A stretch of 64,000 nt of DNA from Bacillus sp. CH140a_4T. Its GTDB lineage: Bacteria; Bacillota; Bacilli; Bacillales; Bacillaceae_G. A model generated the notes under the pieces. It saw only the letters and a list, made by a program, of their open reading frames with translations. It ran no database searches and was not told the DNA's origin. Positions 32,380-41,161 of this stretch are shown one piece after another. Position 1 is the stretch's first letter. Every line of letters starts with the position of its first letter. A program made the position numbers and the translations under genes. Location: contig NZ_WBPF01000019.1 of the NCBI RefSeq assembly GCF_008923725.1, positions 232,649-296,648 on the forward strand, in the 5' to 3' direction.

Positions 32380-33153
32380 TTAACCCGAAATTTTTGGTGT
32401 TGATGCTAATAATGTTTTTGTATAAGAATGTTGTGGATTACGGAATACTTCGTCCGTATTTCCAAATTCAACAAGTTCTCCTTTATATAAGACAGCTACC
32501 TTTTCACATAAATAGTGAACCATCGGCAAATCATGTGCGATAAATAAATATGTATAGCCTTTCTCCTTTTGAATCTTTTGCAGTAAATGTACAACTTGAA
32601 TTTGCAATGAAACATCTAATGCAGAAATTGGTTCATCAAGAATTAATACCTCGGGCTCACATAATAACGCCCTTGCAATAGCGATACGTTGACGTTGTCC
32701 TCCGCTAAATTCGTGCGGGTAACGATCAATATATCGCCTATCTAGTCCAACACGTTCTAGCGCATCACCTGCGACTTTATCCTTCAATCCTTTATCACCT
32801 AAACCGAATGAAATATATCCTTCCGTTACGCTATCGCGTACTTTCCAGCGTGGATTTAATGCGGCTGTTGAATCTTGAAAAATGAACTGTACTTTCTGCA
32901 AGAAATCTCGCTTATGAGCTGACTTCAACTTGTGAACAACTTGACCGTTATAATCAATTTCACCAGACGTTGGGCTCTCGATCCCAGCTATGAGCTTACC
33001 GAGTGTCGTTTTCCCTGAACCACTTTCTCCAATAATGCCAAGTGTTGTTCCTTTCGGGATAGAAAGTGATATATCTTTTAACGCTGCAATTTCTTTCTTT
33101 TTACTTCCATACGTTTTCGTTACTTGCTTTACAGTAATTAAATCTGTTGTCAT
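32380..33153 (-). CDS. oppF: oligopeptide ABC transporter ATPase OppF
   Basis: A 257-residue ATP-binding protein: Walker A GESGSGKT, signature FSGGQRQR, Walker B LILDEPISALD, and the H-loop AHDLPMV. It pairs with OppD to power peptide import. Its ATG overlaps the oppD stop (ATGA), showing translational coupling. Somewhat shorter than many OppF proteins because the C-terminal Cys-rich oligopeptide domain is missing. Confidence 0.92.
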   Translation of the reverse strand: MTTDLITVKQVTKTYGSKKKEIAALKDISLSIPKGTTLGIIGESGSGKTTLGKLIAGIESPTSGEIDYNGQVVHKLKSAHKRDFLQKVQFIFQDSTAALNPRWKVRDSVTEGYISFGLGDKGLKDKVAGDALERVGLDRRYIDRYPHEFSGGQRQRIAIARALLCEPEVLILDEPISALDVSLQIQVVHLLQKIQKEKGYTYLFIAHDLPMVHYLCEKVAVLYKGELVEFGNTDEVFRNPQHSYTKTLLASTPKISG

Positions 33154-34160
33154 GAGGCATTCACCTTCTCTTTTGATTTCGCTTGGTTATGCTCTAGAAC
33201 ATGTTGCCAACAATGTGAACTGTGTTCTCCAGAATATGTTGTTCTCTCTGGAAAACGATGAATGCATTCTTGTATTGCTACTGGGCATCTATTTACAAAT
33301 GGGCACCCAAAACTGTTCAATGTTTCAATTGATGGTGTTGTTCCCTCGATTGCTCTAAGTACCTTTTCAGCATCATCCATATTCGGAATAGCTTGTAATA
33401 AACTTTTCGTATACGGGTGCTTCGGTGAACCTATTACTTCTTGTATCGTCCCTTTTTCAACAACACGTCCCCCGTACATCACAACTACTCGATCTGCTAC
33501 TTCACGTACAAGCGCCAAATCATGTGTAATTAATAAAATACTCGTATTTTGTTTTTCTTTTCGCTCTTTTAATAACCCCATAATTTGTTTTTGAATCGTT
33601 ACATCTAATGCAGTTGTAGGCTCATCTGCAATAACGAGCTTTGGGTGACAAGCAAATGCAATTGCTAAACAAATACGTTGCCTCATACCTCCGCTTAATT
33701 GATGCGGGTACTGTTCAAAACGTTTCTCTGCTTCATGTATCCCTAAATCATTTAATAAGTTAATTGCAATTTCTTTTGCTTCTCTTTTCGATTTTTTCTC
33801 ATGTTGCAAAATTACCTCTGTAATTTGCCTTCCTACTTTCATCGTCGGATTTAACGCGGACAGAGGGTCTTGAAAAATAAACGAAATGTCTTTCCCTCGA
33901 ATTTGATTCCATTCTGATTCTTGTAAATTCGTTAATTCTTGAGAGTGGAAAGAGATACTTCCATCATCAATGTGAATAGATTCTTGATTTAGTCCGACAA
34001 TGGATTGTGCTGTAACACTTTTTCCTGAACCACTTTCTCCTACAAGTGCAACGATTTCACCTTCATTAATGGAAAAGGAAACATGCTTCACAATTGCTTG
34101 CTTACTATTCTCTTTTTCAACGGCTAACGTTACGTTTTCTAAAGATAAGAGCTGTCCCAT
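33150..34160 (-). CDS. oppD: oligopeptide ABC transporter ATPase OppD
   Basis: A 336-residue ATPase: Walker A GESGSGKS, signature LSGGMRQR, Walker B VIADEPTTALD. The C-terminal oligopeptide-transporter domain has the Cys pattern CPFVNRCPVAIQEC, as in OppD/DppD, which binds an iron-sulfur cluster in some members. Starts within the last 44 bases of oppC behind AAAGGAG. Confidence 0.93.
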   Translation of the reverse strand: MGQLLSLENVTLAVEKENSKQAIVKHVSFSINEGEIVALVGESGSGKSVTAQSIVGLNQESIHIDDGSISFHSQELTNLQESEWNQIRGKDISFIFQDPLSALNPTMKVGRQITEVILQHEKKSKREAKEIAINLLNDLGIHEAEKRFEQYPHQLSGGMRQRICLAIAFACHPKLVIADEPTTALDVTIQKQIMGLLKERKEKQNTSILLITHDLALVREVADRVVVMYGGRVVEKGTIQEVIGSPKHPYTKSLLQAIPNMDDAEKVLRAIEGTTPSIETLNSFGCPFVNRCPVAIQECIHRFPERTTYSGEHSSHCWQHVLEHNQAKSKEKVNAS

Positions 34161-35121
34161 GTTTTTTCTCCTTTCGATTTCGTTTTACAATCTTCGGATC
34201 AATTGCATCTTGCAAACCATCACCAATTGCATTAAATGCAAACATAATGAGTGCAATCATGATTGCTGGGAAGAATAATTGCCACCATTCTCCGCTTAGC
34301 AATGTCCCGAGTGCATCGTTCGTCATCGTTCCCCAGCTCGCTGCTGGTGATTGTACTCCGAGTCCGATAAAGCTTAAAAATGATTCTGAAAAAATAGCTG
34401 CTGGAATTGTAAATGATAAATTTACGATAATAATACCTGTTAAATTTGGAATGATATGTCCGTATATAATCTTCATATGCGATGTACCTAATCGCTCTGC
34501 TGCAATAACAAATTCTCTTTGCTTTAAGGATAATACTTGTGCCCTAATGAGACGTGCCATGCCAATCCACCCTGTTAATGCAAGAGCGATTATAATTGTA
34601 AAAAGTCCTGGTTTCATTACGATCAATAGTAAAATCACAATTAATAAATATGGGATACCATATAACACTTCAATCCCTCTTATAATCCATTCATCTATTA
34701 ACGTTCCAAGACGATTACGCCCTCTCACGTATCCACTAAAGCCACCGATTAGTACACCTATTCCTATATCAAGAGCCGCTGCCACTAATCCAACTGTTAG
34801 TGAGATTTTCCCACCAGCCCAAGTACGCGCCCATATGTCTCTTCCTAAATCATCGGTTCCGAACCAATGCTCGCTACTAGGAGGTAAATTAGTTGCTTCT
34901 TTCACTTGTTCACTCGCAGTAAATGACGTTAAACTTTCGCCAATTAGCGAGAAAATTATAATGAGTAATAACGTCACTGCGCCTAAAACTGCTATAGGGT
35001 TTGATATGAACTTGCGAAACACTTCCTTCTTTCGGCTAATTGTTTGCTGCTCTTTATTTATCGTTAATTCTTTTTTCTCTTCATTCGTTAATAACTGTTT
35101 ATTAATTTCATAAGCTCCCAT
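34117..35121 (-). CDS. oppC: oligopeptide ABC transporter permease OppC
   Basis: A 334-residue permease with a long cytoplasmic N-terminus (about 60 residues), then six membrane helices and the ATPase-docking EAA loop (AERLGTSHMKIIYGHIIPNL). HWFGTDDLGRDIWART before it is the OppC/DppC hallmark. Start behind GGAGGGGGG. Overlaps oppD by 44 bases. Confidence 0.93.
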   Translation of the reverse strand: MGAYEINKQLLTNEEKKELTINKEQQTISRKKEVFRKFISNPIAVLGAVTLLLIIIFSLIGESLTSFTASEQVKEATNLPPSSEHWFGTDDLGRDIWARTWAGGKISLTVGLVAAALDIGIGVLIGGFSGYVRGRNRLGTLIDEWIIRGIEVLYGIPYLLIVILLLIVMKPGLFTIIIALALTGWIGMARLIRAQVLSLKQREFVIAAERLGTSHMKIIYGHIIPNLTGIIIVNLSFTIPAAIFSESFLSFIGLGVQSPAASWGTMTNDALGTLLSGEWWQLFFPAIMIALIMFAFNAIGDGLQDAIDPKIVKRNRKEKKHGTALIFRKRNVSR

Positions 35122-35138
35122 TTAAATATCCCCCCTCC

Positions 35139-36056
35139 TTATGTAATAGAACGAATACGCGGATCAACCATACGATGAATAATATCTGTAATGAAAATAC
35201 AAGAAATTAATAATGCACTATAGAAAATCGTTGTTCCCATAATGACCGGATAATCTCGGTTAAAAATGCTATCTACAAAATATTTTCCTAGACCAGGAAT
35301 GGAAAATATTTTTTCAATAACGAAAGTCCCTGTTAAAAGTCCAGCCATTAACGGTCCAACAAATGTAAGTACTGGCACAATCGCATTTCGAAGAGCATGT
35401 CTTATAATGATTTTCTTAATTGGGATACCTTTCGCTCTCGCTAGCTTAATATAATCACTCTGCAAAACTTCAATCATATTAGAGCGAACAAACCTTGTAA
35501 TCACTGCGATTGGTCCTAACGCTAATGCAAAGGATGGCAATACCGTATGTTCGAATGTGCCCCAAGACGCTACAGGTAACAGTTCAAACTGTATAGCAAA
35601 TACTTGTATAAATAATGGTGCTAAAATAAAACTTGGAATAGATATACCGAGAATCGCAAGTAAGCTCACACTATAATCAATTACTTTCCCATGATATAGG
35701 GCTGCAAATGTACCTGCTGCAATTCCGACTAATAATGAAATAATAAGTGCTTGTAAACCAATAATCGCTGACGGACCAAATCCTGTCGTTATAATTTCTG
35801 ATACACCTTGCCCCGTCGATTGAACAGATTCACCAAAATCAAAATGAACTACGCCATCTAAATAAGCGACATATTGATTCCATAACGGTTCATCGAGGTG
35901 ATACTTCGCCCTCATATTTTGTATTACTTCCTCTGGAAAGATTTTTGCATCTGATGAAAATGGATCCCCAGGAATGATATGCATAATCAAAAATGTTACT
36001 GTCGTAATGACCCATAGCGTGAAAACCATAACCGATAGTTTTTTAATAACATACAC
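35139..36056 (-). CDS. oppB: oligopeptide ABC transporter permease OppB
   Basis: A 305-residue permease with six membrane helices. It has HIIPGDPFSSDAKIFPEE near the start and the docking loop RAKGIPIKKIIIRHALRNAI. Start is GTG at 36056 behind GGGGG. First gene of the oppBCDFA operon, downstream of a SAM-I riboswitch. Confidence 0.93.
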   Translation of the reverse strand: MYVIKKLSVMVFTLWVITTVTFLIMHIIPGDPFSSDAKIFPEEVIQNMRAKYHLDEPLWNQYVAYLDGVVHFDFGESVQSTGQGVSEIITTGFGPSAIIGLQALIISLLVGIAAGTFAALYHGKVIDYSVSLLAILGISIPSFILAPLFIQVFAIQFELLPVASWGTFEHTVLPSFALALGPIAVITRFVRSNMIEVLQSDYIKLARAKGIPIKKIIIRHALRNAIVPVLTFVGPLMAGLLTGTFVIEKIFSIPGLGKYFVDSIFNRDYPVIMGTTIFYSALLISCIFITDIIHRMVDPRIRSIT

Positions 36057-36134
36057 TTCAATAACCCCCTAAACAAATAAATTTACTTTGTTTTATTGAC
36101 ATATTTGTTCCTATCACTTTTCCACTTCTTAAAA

Positions 36135-36300
36135 TACAAAAAGCCTTGATCTTAAAAAATAAGATCAAGGCTGAATAAACGAAGGCCCATCACTTATCTT
36201 TCAAGACTTGCTTGCTGGAATTAGCACGGTGTTCATCTTACAGAACCCGCTGCTGAGGTGTCATAGGGCCAGTCCCTCTACCTCTCTGGATAAGTAAATT
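36135..36300 (-). ncRNA. SAM-I riboswitch (S-box) 2
   Basis: Minus strand: AGAGAGGTAGAGGGACTGGC, CCTATGACACCTCAGCAGC, CCGTGCTAATTCCAGC and TGAAAGATAAG form the S-box core. It ends in a terminator, AGCCTTGATCTTA paired with TAAGATCAAGGCT then TTTTTG. Controls oppBCDFA. Confidence 0.93.
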
Positions 36301-36336
36301 GCTATATTATTATTTGGTTCAAATTGTATATTTCGA

Positions 36337-36365
36337 ATTATAATTCTGAAAAAATGAAAAGTCAA
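36337..36365 (-). promoter_or_regulatory. sigma-A promoter of the opp operon
   Basis: Minus strand TTGACT, 17 bases, TATAAT, about 40 bases before the S-box. Confidence 0.78.
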
Positions 36366-36465
36366 TCAAATTGGATATATTTAGAAAAATCAGTTTTCAA
36401 TGTCATTTATCGAAATTACAGTTTTCACTTATAATAAAAAGAAATACTGTTAAAGGAGTTATAAG

Positions 36466-36681
36466 ATGGATCCCTTACTTCTTGCTACTATAGGGTTACC
36501 CTTAACAATCGTTATACTTGTCATCATTGGCTTCTACAAATTATTCATTAAAAAGAAAAGCATTACCTCTTTTTACACACCCTTTGATAATATTACCGGT
36601 CAAACCATTTCTGAATTTCACGAAGAACAGAAAGTATTAGTATCCGAGGATGAAGACGGAGATGGTAAGAAGAAAAAATAA
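36466..36681 (+). CDS. DUF3951 small membrane protein
   Basis: A 71-residue protein with one N-terminal membrane helix (LATIGLPLTIVILVIIGFYK), then a basic patch, the conserved stretch SITSFYTPFDNITGQT and an acidic-then-basic tail ending in KKKK. Matches the small Bacillus family DUF3951. Start behind AAAGGAG. Function unknown. Converges on a lipoprotein gene with a shared terminator. Confidence 0.78.
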   Translation: MDPLLLATIGLPLTIVILVIIGFYKLFIKKKSITSFYTPFDNITGQTISEFHEEQKVLVSEDEDGDGKKKK

Positions 36682-36709
36682 CCTTGCGCGTACGCAAGGT
36701 TATTTTTTT
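36677..36709. terminator. bidirectional terminator
   Basis: AATAACCTTGC pairs with GCAAGGTTATT, followed by T. Confidence 0.9.
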
Positions 36710-37203
36710 GCCTCTGTTTGAAAACGCTTATAGTATGTTGATGCTGTTGAAAAATTAATTTCTATATCACGAATCAACGATGAGTCTTCTTCTTTAGCTA
36801 ACTTTTGTAATTTTTTTATCGCTTGTTCTGCTTCATTTAAGAAACCAACATACATTTCATGTTCTTGTTCTTTCGACTTCGGTACACGAATTTCTTTACG
36901 TATATGATCTATATCTTCTAACATGCCTGTCGTTACCTTCTGCACGTCTTCTTTATATTTAGCATTCGTTATTTCCTTACCACCTTTTTCTTTTGCTACT
37001 TCCCATAACTGTAATGCTTTATTAATTTCTTTGTTCATCTTCATATCGTATTTTTCATGTACTTCGCGATACACTTTCATCTCTTCTGTTTGTTCAGTAG
37101 ATTGCTCTACCTTTTCCTTTGGTTCTTTCGTATCTTTATTTCCATTACATCCCGCTAGAAGGAGCATACCTCCCATTACGGCAATACCCAAAACCTTCTT
37201 CAT
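36700..37203 (-). CDS. lipoprotein of unknown function (167 residues)
   Basis: Signal peptide with lipobox LLAGCN, a charged linker, then an all-helical domain rich in Lys/Glu (YREVHEKYDMKMNKEINKAL, AEQAIKKLQKLAKEEDSS). Start behind AAGGAGAAAAAG. No family recognised with confidence. It probably sits on the outer face of the membrane. Monocistronic. Confidence 0.75.
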   Translation of the reverse strand: MKKVLGIAVMGGMLLLAGCNGNKDTKEPKEKVEQSTEQTEEMKVYREVHEKYDMKMNKEINKALQLWEVAKEKGGKEITNAKYKEDVQKVTTGMLEDIDHIRKEIRVPKSKEQEHEMYVGFLNEAEQAIKKLQKLAKEEDSSLIRDIEINFSTASTYYKRFQTEAKK

Positions 37204-37404
37204 CTCTTTTTCTCCTTTTATCTACAGCTACTACTCATTATAGTTTCTTTTATCTCCACTTGTTATTATACCGAGAACATCCTACTTTTTACACTTAAGA
37301 CGATACCTTAATATACATGCCCACATTTTTGTCACATTATCGTCACTTTATGTAAATAACTTTTGCATCACCTTACGAAACTTTATGTGTTATTTCAAAG
37401 AAAT

Positions 37405-37447
37405 GAAAAAAGAGCTGATTCAAAATATGTTTGAATCAGCTCTTTTT
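37405..37447 (-). terminator. terminator of the Bcr/CflA exporter gene
   Basis: AAAAGAGCTGATTCA pairs with TGAATCAGCTCTTTT, with T on the minus strand as well. Confidence 0.92.
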
Positions 37448-37452
37448 ATGAA

Positions 37453-38703
37453 TTAAGCCTCTACATTTTGTCTTTGTTGCAATTCAAACTGCTTCTCACT
37501 TCTTCTGGCCATAAATAGATAACATAATACAGCACCAATTTCACAAAGAGCGATCACAACGCCCATCGGTAATGCGGTGTTGCTTCCACCAATGCCTACT
37601 AACGGTGCAACAAGTGCTCCTGAAATGAACTGTAATAAGCCTAATAAAGCTGATGCTGTTCCTGCAGCTTGTTTCTGGTTTCTCATCGCTAATGAGAAAC
37701 CAGTTGTTGATACAACCCCAACACTTGATACAACAAGGAACAACGAACATAAAACACCAATTAAACCTATTCCTAGTACGATTGTCAGTAATAAAGATAG
37801 GCCACCAACAGCTGCGATAATAATACCAGCAACAAATAATGTCTTCTCATTCACTTTCCCTGCTAAACGACCCGTAACCTGACTAGCAATAATAATACCG
37901 ATACCGTTAATCGCAAAGAATAAGCTAAATTGCTGTGGTGATGCTCCGTATATGTTCTGCAACACAAATGGCGAGCCCGAAATGTATGCAAACATTGCCG
38001 CCGTTACTAGCCCTTGTGACAATGCATATCCCATAAACAGACGATCCTTTAACAGTTTTCCGTACGTCGCCAATGTCCCTGACAAACCACCTGTTTCTCT
38101 TTCTTCAGGAGGTAATGTTTCACGTAATACAAAAGTAGCTGATATTAACATGAATACACTAATTGCTCCAAGAACGATGAAGACACCGCGCCATGTTGTG
38201 AACTGTAGTAATTGTCCACCGATAATCGGTGCCAAAATAGGCGCTGCTCCGTTTACTAACATAAGCAGTGAGAAAAACTTCGTCATTTCAGAACCTGAAT
38301 ACATATCACGTACCATTGCACGTGAAATAACAATCCCAGCCGATCCTGAAGCTCCTTGCAAGAAGCGCAATAACACTAAACTCCAAATAGATGGCGCAAT
38401 AGCACAAAGTAAAGAAGAAGCAACATAAATAATAAGAGCAATAATAAGAGGTTTGCGCCTTCCATAAATATCACTAATTGAACCGACAAATAATTGCCCT
38501 ACTGAAAGCCCAAGTAAACAAGCTGTCAATGTTAGCTGCGCTAGGGATGCACCTGTTTGTAGATCATCTGTTAGTTTCGGTAAAGAAGGCAAATACATAT
38601 CAATAGATAATGGCCCAATCGCCGTAAGTGTCCCTAGTACAAGAATCATCCATAACCTATTTGTCTTTACAGGCTTATATATTTCTTGATTAACTCCATT
38701 CAC
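37453..38703 (-). CDS. Bcr/CflA-family multidrug MFS exporter
   Basis: A 416-residue MFS protein with twelve helices. IGPLSIDMYLPSLP at helix 1 and QLFVGSISDIYGRRKPL (motif A) are hallmarks of the Bcr/CflA drug-efflux group; RFLQGASGSAGIVISRAMVRD is the proton-antiport motif region. Exports bicyclomycin, chloramphenicol or similar drugs in relatives. Start behind AAAGGGTGAACGG. Monocistronic. Confidence 0.9.
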   Translation of the reverse strand: MNGVNQEIYKPVKTNRLWMILVLGTLTAIGPLSIDMYLPSLPKLTDDLQTGASLAQLTLTACLLGLSVGQLFVGSISDIYGRRKPLIIALIIYVASSLLCAIAPSIWSLVLLRFLQGASGSAGIVISRAMVRDMYSGSEMTKFFSLLMLVNGAAPILAPIIGGQLLQFTTWRGVFIVLGAISVFMLISATFVLRETLPPEERETGGLSGTLATYGKLLKDRLFMGYALSQGLVTAAMFAYISGSPFVLQNIYGASPQQFSLFFAINGIGIIIASQVTGRLAGKVNEKTLFVAGIIIAAVGGLSLLLTIVLGIGLIGVLCSLFLVVSSVGVVSTTGFSLAMRNQKQAAGTASALLGLLQFISGALVAPLVGIGGSNTALPMGVVIALCEIGAVLCYLFMARRSEKQFELQQRQNVEA

Positions 38704-38802
38704 TTTTTCCGTTCACCCTTTCCTATAACTACTGAATCGTAACAATTATAGTTACAACATAAACATACGTCAAGTATAGTGCATTTTCCTGTTTCATACC
38801 GT

Positions 38803-38836
38803 AAAAAAAAGCGATAGAAATTCTATCGCTTTACTT
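38803..38836 (-). terminator. terminator of the 575-residue membrane protein gene
   Basis: AAAGCGATAGAA pairs with TTCTATCGCTTT, then a T run on the minus strand. Confidence 0.9.
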
Positions 38837-40558
38837 TTTCAAATTACTATTTGCAAATTTAGATACGGAAGACATCGCCTCTCCTGTATCTAAATACGTG
38901 ATTTGAATTGGATCTCCCACTTCTGTAAACATGGCATATGGGAATTTCTTCGCTGGTACCATAAATACTTTTTGCTCATTCTCTAACAGTACGTACACAA
39001 TCGTATTTTCACCTGATTTTTCTTTATATACACGTTGTACAACGCCTTCTTTTTGTGCTTCTTTACCACTTGAAGTCGGTCTAAATGAATCCCCACTTCC
39101 ACTCAGCGCATTTTTATAATTCTCAAGCGCTTCTTTTTGCGTCGAACCTGTTGCAAATATTTTCGCATTAGAAGCATAGATAACCGTATGAGCACGTACT
39201 AATCCTCCATCATCAATAACAGGTACAATCCAAGAAGGTTTACCGTACACATTATAAATAACCGGCATTGTTCCGTGCCATTTCTCTCTCTTAAAGGAAT
39301 TATCCACTACTTCTGTAGCAGCTGAACCATCCATAATTCCCTTTACTTCTTTTCCGTTATAGTAATACAACTTACCTGTACGCGCATCGATAAGCGAGTA
39401 ACCTAACGCAGAATCTACTCCTTCTTTCGGAGAGGTGAAATCAGTAAAGTAATATAGCGTTCCATCCTTACCGAAGATTGGTGTAACTCCTTCTTTCGTT
39501 CCCCACTCAGTCGGAATCTTCATATCCGTTTGTGAGAATTTTGTATTCCAAAATCCGTGAATATATTTACCGAAATACGTATTTAATGTAGATGCGGTCT
39601 CGTGATTTAATACACCATCAACAAATTTAGGTGCCTTTCCTTTATCGTATCTTTTCACTTCACCTGTTTGTGCGTCTACTACTACAACGCCCTCTACCTC
39701 AAATCCAGATCTTCCTGAAATAAATTCACCATACGTCATTGTATAATATGGTTTCCCTTTATCATCAACTTCGAATTTAGGTTTCCCTTTAAAAATTAAA
39801 TCCGGTTCTGCTTTTCGAACGACACGTTCTAATTTATTACCAAAAAACATGCTCGGCACATATTTCATTTTATAGCCGAGGTGCAGTTTTGCTTCCGCAT
39901 CGGGATTCGTACCTGACATCGTTACATATCCTGGAATTGTTTCCGCTTTACGTGCTTTAAAAAATCCTGAAACTTCAATCGGTGCTACATATAAAGCCTC
40001 ACCATTTACCATTTGTGGTGTTAATTCTCCTAGCTCAAAATAAGCTACTTTCGGAATATCCCCAAATACTTTTTTCATCTTATTCTCTGCTGTCTTTGGC
40101 GGCACTGTAAACGGCTGATCATTTTCAGTAAATGGCTCTGAAATATCTTTCTCTATCTTCACAACAGAATCATATTTCTTTTTCGTGATTACTATATCGT
40201 GTAAATAACCAAAGTAGCCGTAACTTGCGAGTAAAACAAACATTAGAAGTCCCTTTAACGTACCTTCTAATTTCCCTATTTGATTTTGTGAAAATAAAAC
40301 AAGCCCAATTAAAACTGCTACTGCAACAGCATAATGAGTAAGAATCGAATCCGCTCGATCATCAATTAGCCAAAGATATTCATAGATTGCAATACCTATC
40401 CAAAATAAAACAGGAATAACTAAAATGGATGATTTCTTACCCTTTACAACCTTCTCATCCCCTTTCTTATCCACTGCTCGAAGTTTACTACCGCTTCTTG
40501 TCCATGGAATCAAAAACAAAGTGAGAATAGCTAAAATTAAAAATTTCATCAAAGGCAA
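38831..40558 (-). CDS. large membrane protein with extracellular PepSY-like domain (unknown)
   Basis: A 575-residue protein. Four hydrophobic helices (residues 4-20, about 45-65, 75-92 and 100-118) precede a long soluble domain of about 440 residues, predicted outside. Repeated motifs VVVDAQTGEVKRYDKG and SLIDARTGKLYYYNGKE look like PepSY-type segments. I do not recognise a named family. Start behind AAGGGGACATTGCC. It may be an envelope or cell-shape-related protein but nothing in the sequence proves it. Confidence 0.72.
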   Translation of the reverse strand: MPLMKFLILAILTLFLIPWTRSGSKLRAVDKKGDEKVVKGKKSSILVIPVLFWIGIAIYEYLWLIDDRADSILTHYAVAVAVLIGLVLFSQNQIGKLEGTLKGLLMFVLLASYGYFGYLHDIVITKKKYDSVVKIEKDISEPFTENDQPFTVPPKTAENKMKKVFGDIPKVAYFELGELTPQMVNGEALYVAPIEVSGFFKARKAETIPGYVTMSGTNPDAEAKLHLGYKMKYVPSMFFGNKLERVVRKAEPDLIFKGKPKFEVDDKGKPYYTMTYGEFISGRSGFEVEGVVVVDAQTGEVKRYDKGKAPKFVDGVLNHETASTLNTYFGKYIHGFWNTKFSQTDMKIPTEWGTKEGVTPIFGKDGTLYYFTDFTSPKEGVDSALGYSLIDARTGKLYYYNGKEVKGIMDGSAATEVVDNSFKREKWHGTMPVIYNVYGKPSWIVPVIDDGGLVRAHTVIYASNAKIFATGSTQKEALENYKNALSGSGDSFRPTSSGKEAQKEGVVQRVYKEKSGENTIVYVLLENEQKVFMVPAKKFPYAMFTEVGDPIQITYLDTGEAMSSVSKFANSNLKK

Positions 40559-40627
40559 TGTCCCCTTTTCTTTTATTTTCCCTTTTAGTATAACAAATAA
40601 AGGGTATTCAGGTAAAAATGGGGATGA

Positions 40628-41161
40628 TTATATTTTTTTACTACTTAATACAACTCCGCTTACTACATATAAGATAGATGCAATATAAAAAATGGTGCCA
40701 ATCGTAAAGAAATCTACTAAATATCCCGTTGCAATAATTGCTACTGCTCCTCCAATCGATGTCCACACATGATATTTTCCAATCTCATAACCAGCATTTT
40801 CTTGCACAACCTTTCGTGCTAACGACGTCTTCTCGGTATTACGCTGCACAGCACCTAAAACTCCCATTACAATTTGAAGAATATATACATGCCAGACTTC
40901 CGTGGCGATCGGGAAACAAAGCATTAATATAGCCATAGACCAGGCGTATATAATTAATAACTTTCTATCACCTACTCTATCAGAGATTCTTCCAACTAGT
41001 GGATATACTAGAGCTGAAGTTAAGGCAAATAAGCCATATGCCCAGCCAAACTGCGAGAAGCTATTTCCCACGTTCCGAAGCAATAAAATATAAAAAGGAA
41101 ATACCATACTTCCCGCCATCATAATAATACTTTGTGACGCTACAAATCTTCTATATGTCAT
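40628..41161 (-). CDS. half-size MFS transporter-like protein (six helices)
   Basis: A 177-residue protein with six predicted helices and a clear MFS motif A (YPLVGRISDRVGDRKLL) between helices 2 and 3. It corresponds to the N-terminal half of a normal 12-helix MFS protein. The sequence after the stop shows no second half. Its ATG overlaps the stop of the FAD oxidoreductase gene by four bases (ATGA), so the two are translationally coupled. Either a true half transporter that dimerises or a truncated remnant. Confidence 0.75.
   Translation of the reverse strand: MTYRRFVASQSIIMMAGSMVFPFYILLLRNVGNSFSQFGWAYGLFALTSALVYPLVGRISDRVGDRKLLIIYAWSMAILMLCFPIATEVWHVYILQIVMGVLGAVQRNTEKTSLARKVVQENAGYEIGKYHVWTSIGGAVAIIATGYLVDFFTIGTIFYIASILYVVSGVVLSSKKI

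Noticed and set aside
34094-35113. Long plus-strand open frame (339 codons) antisense to oppC
   Set aside because: It mirrors a strongly conserved permease gene on the other strand, has no ribosome binding site and no recognisable domain; it is a codon-bias shadow.
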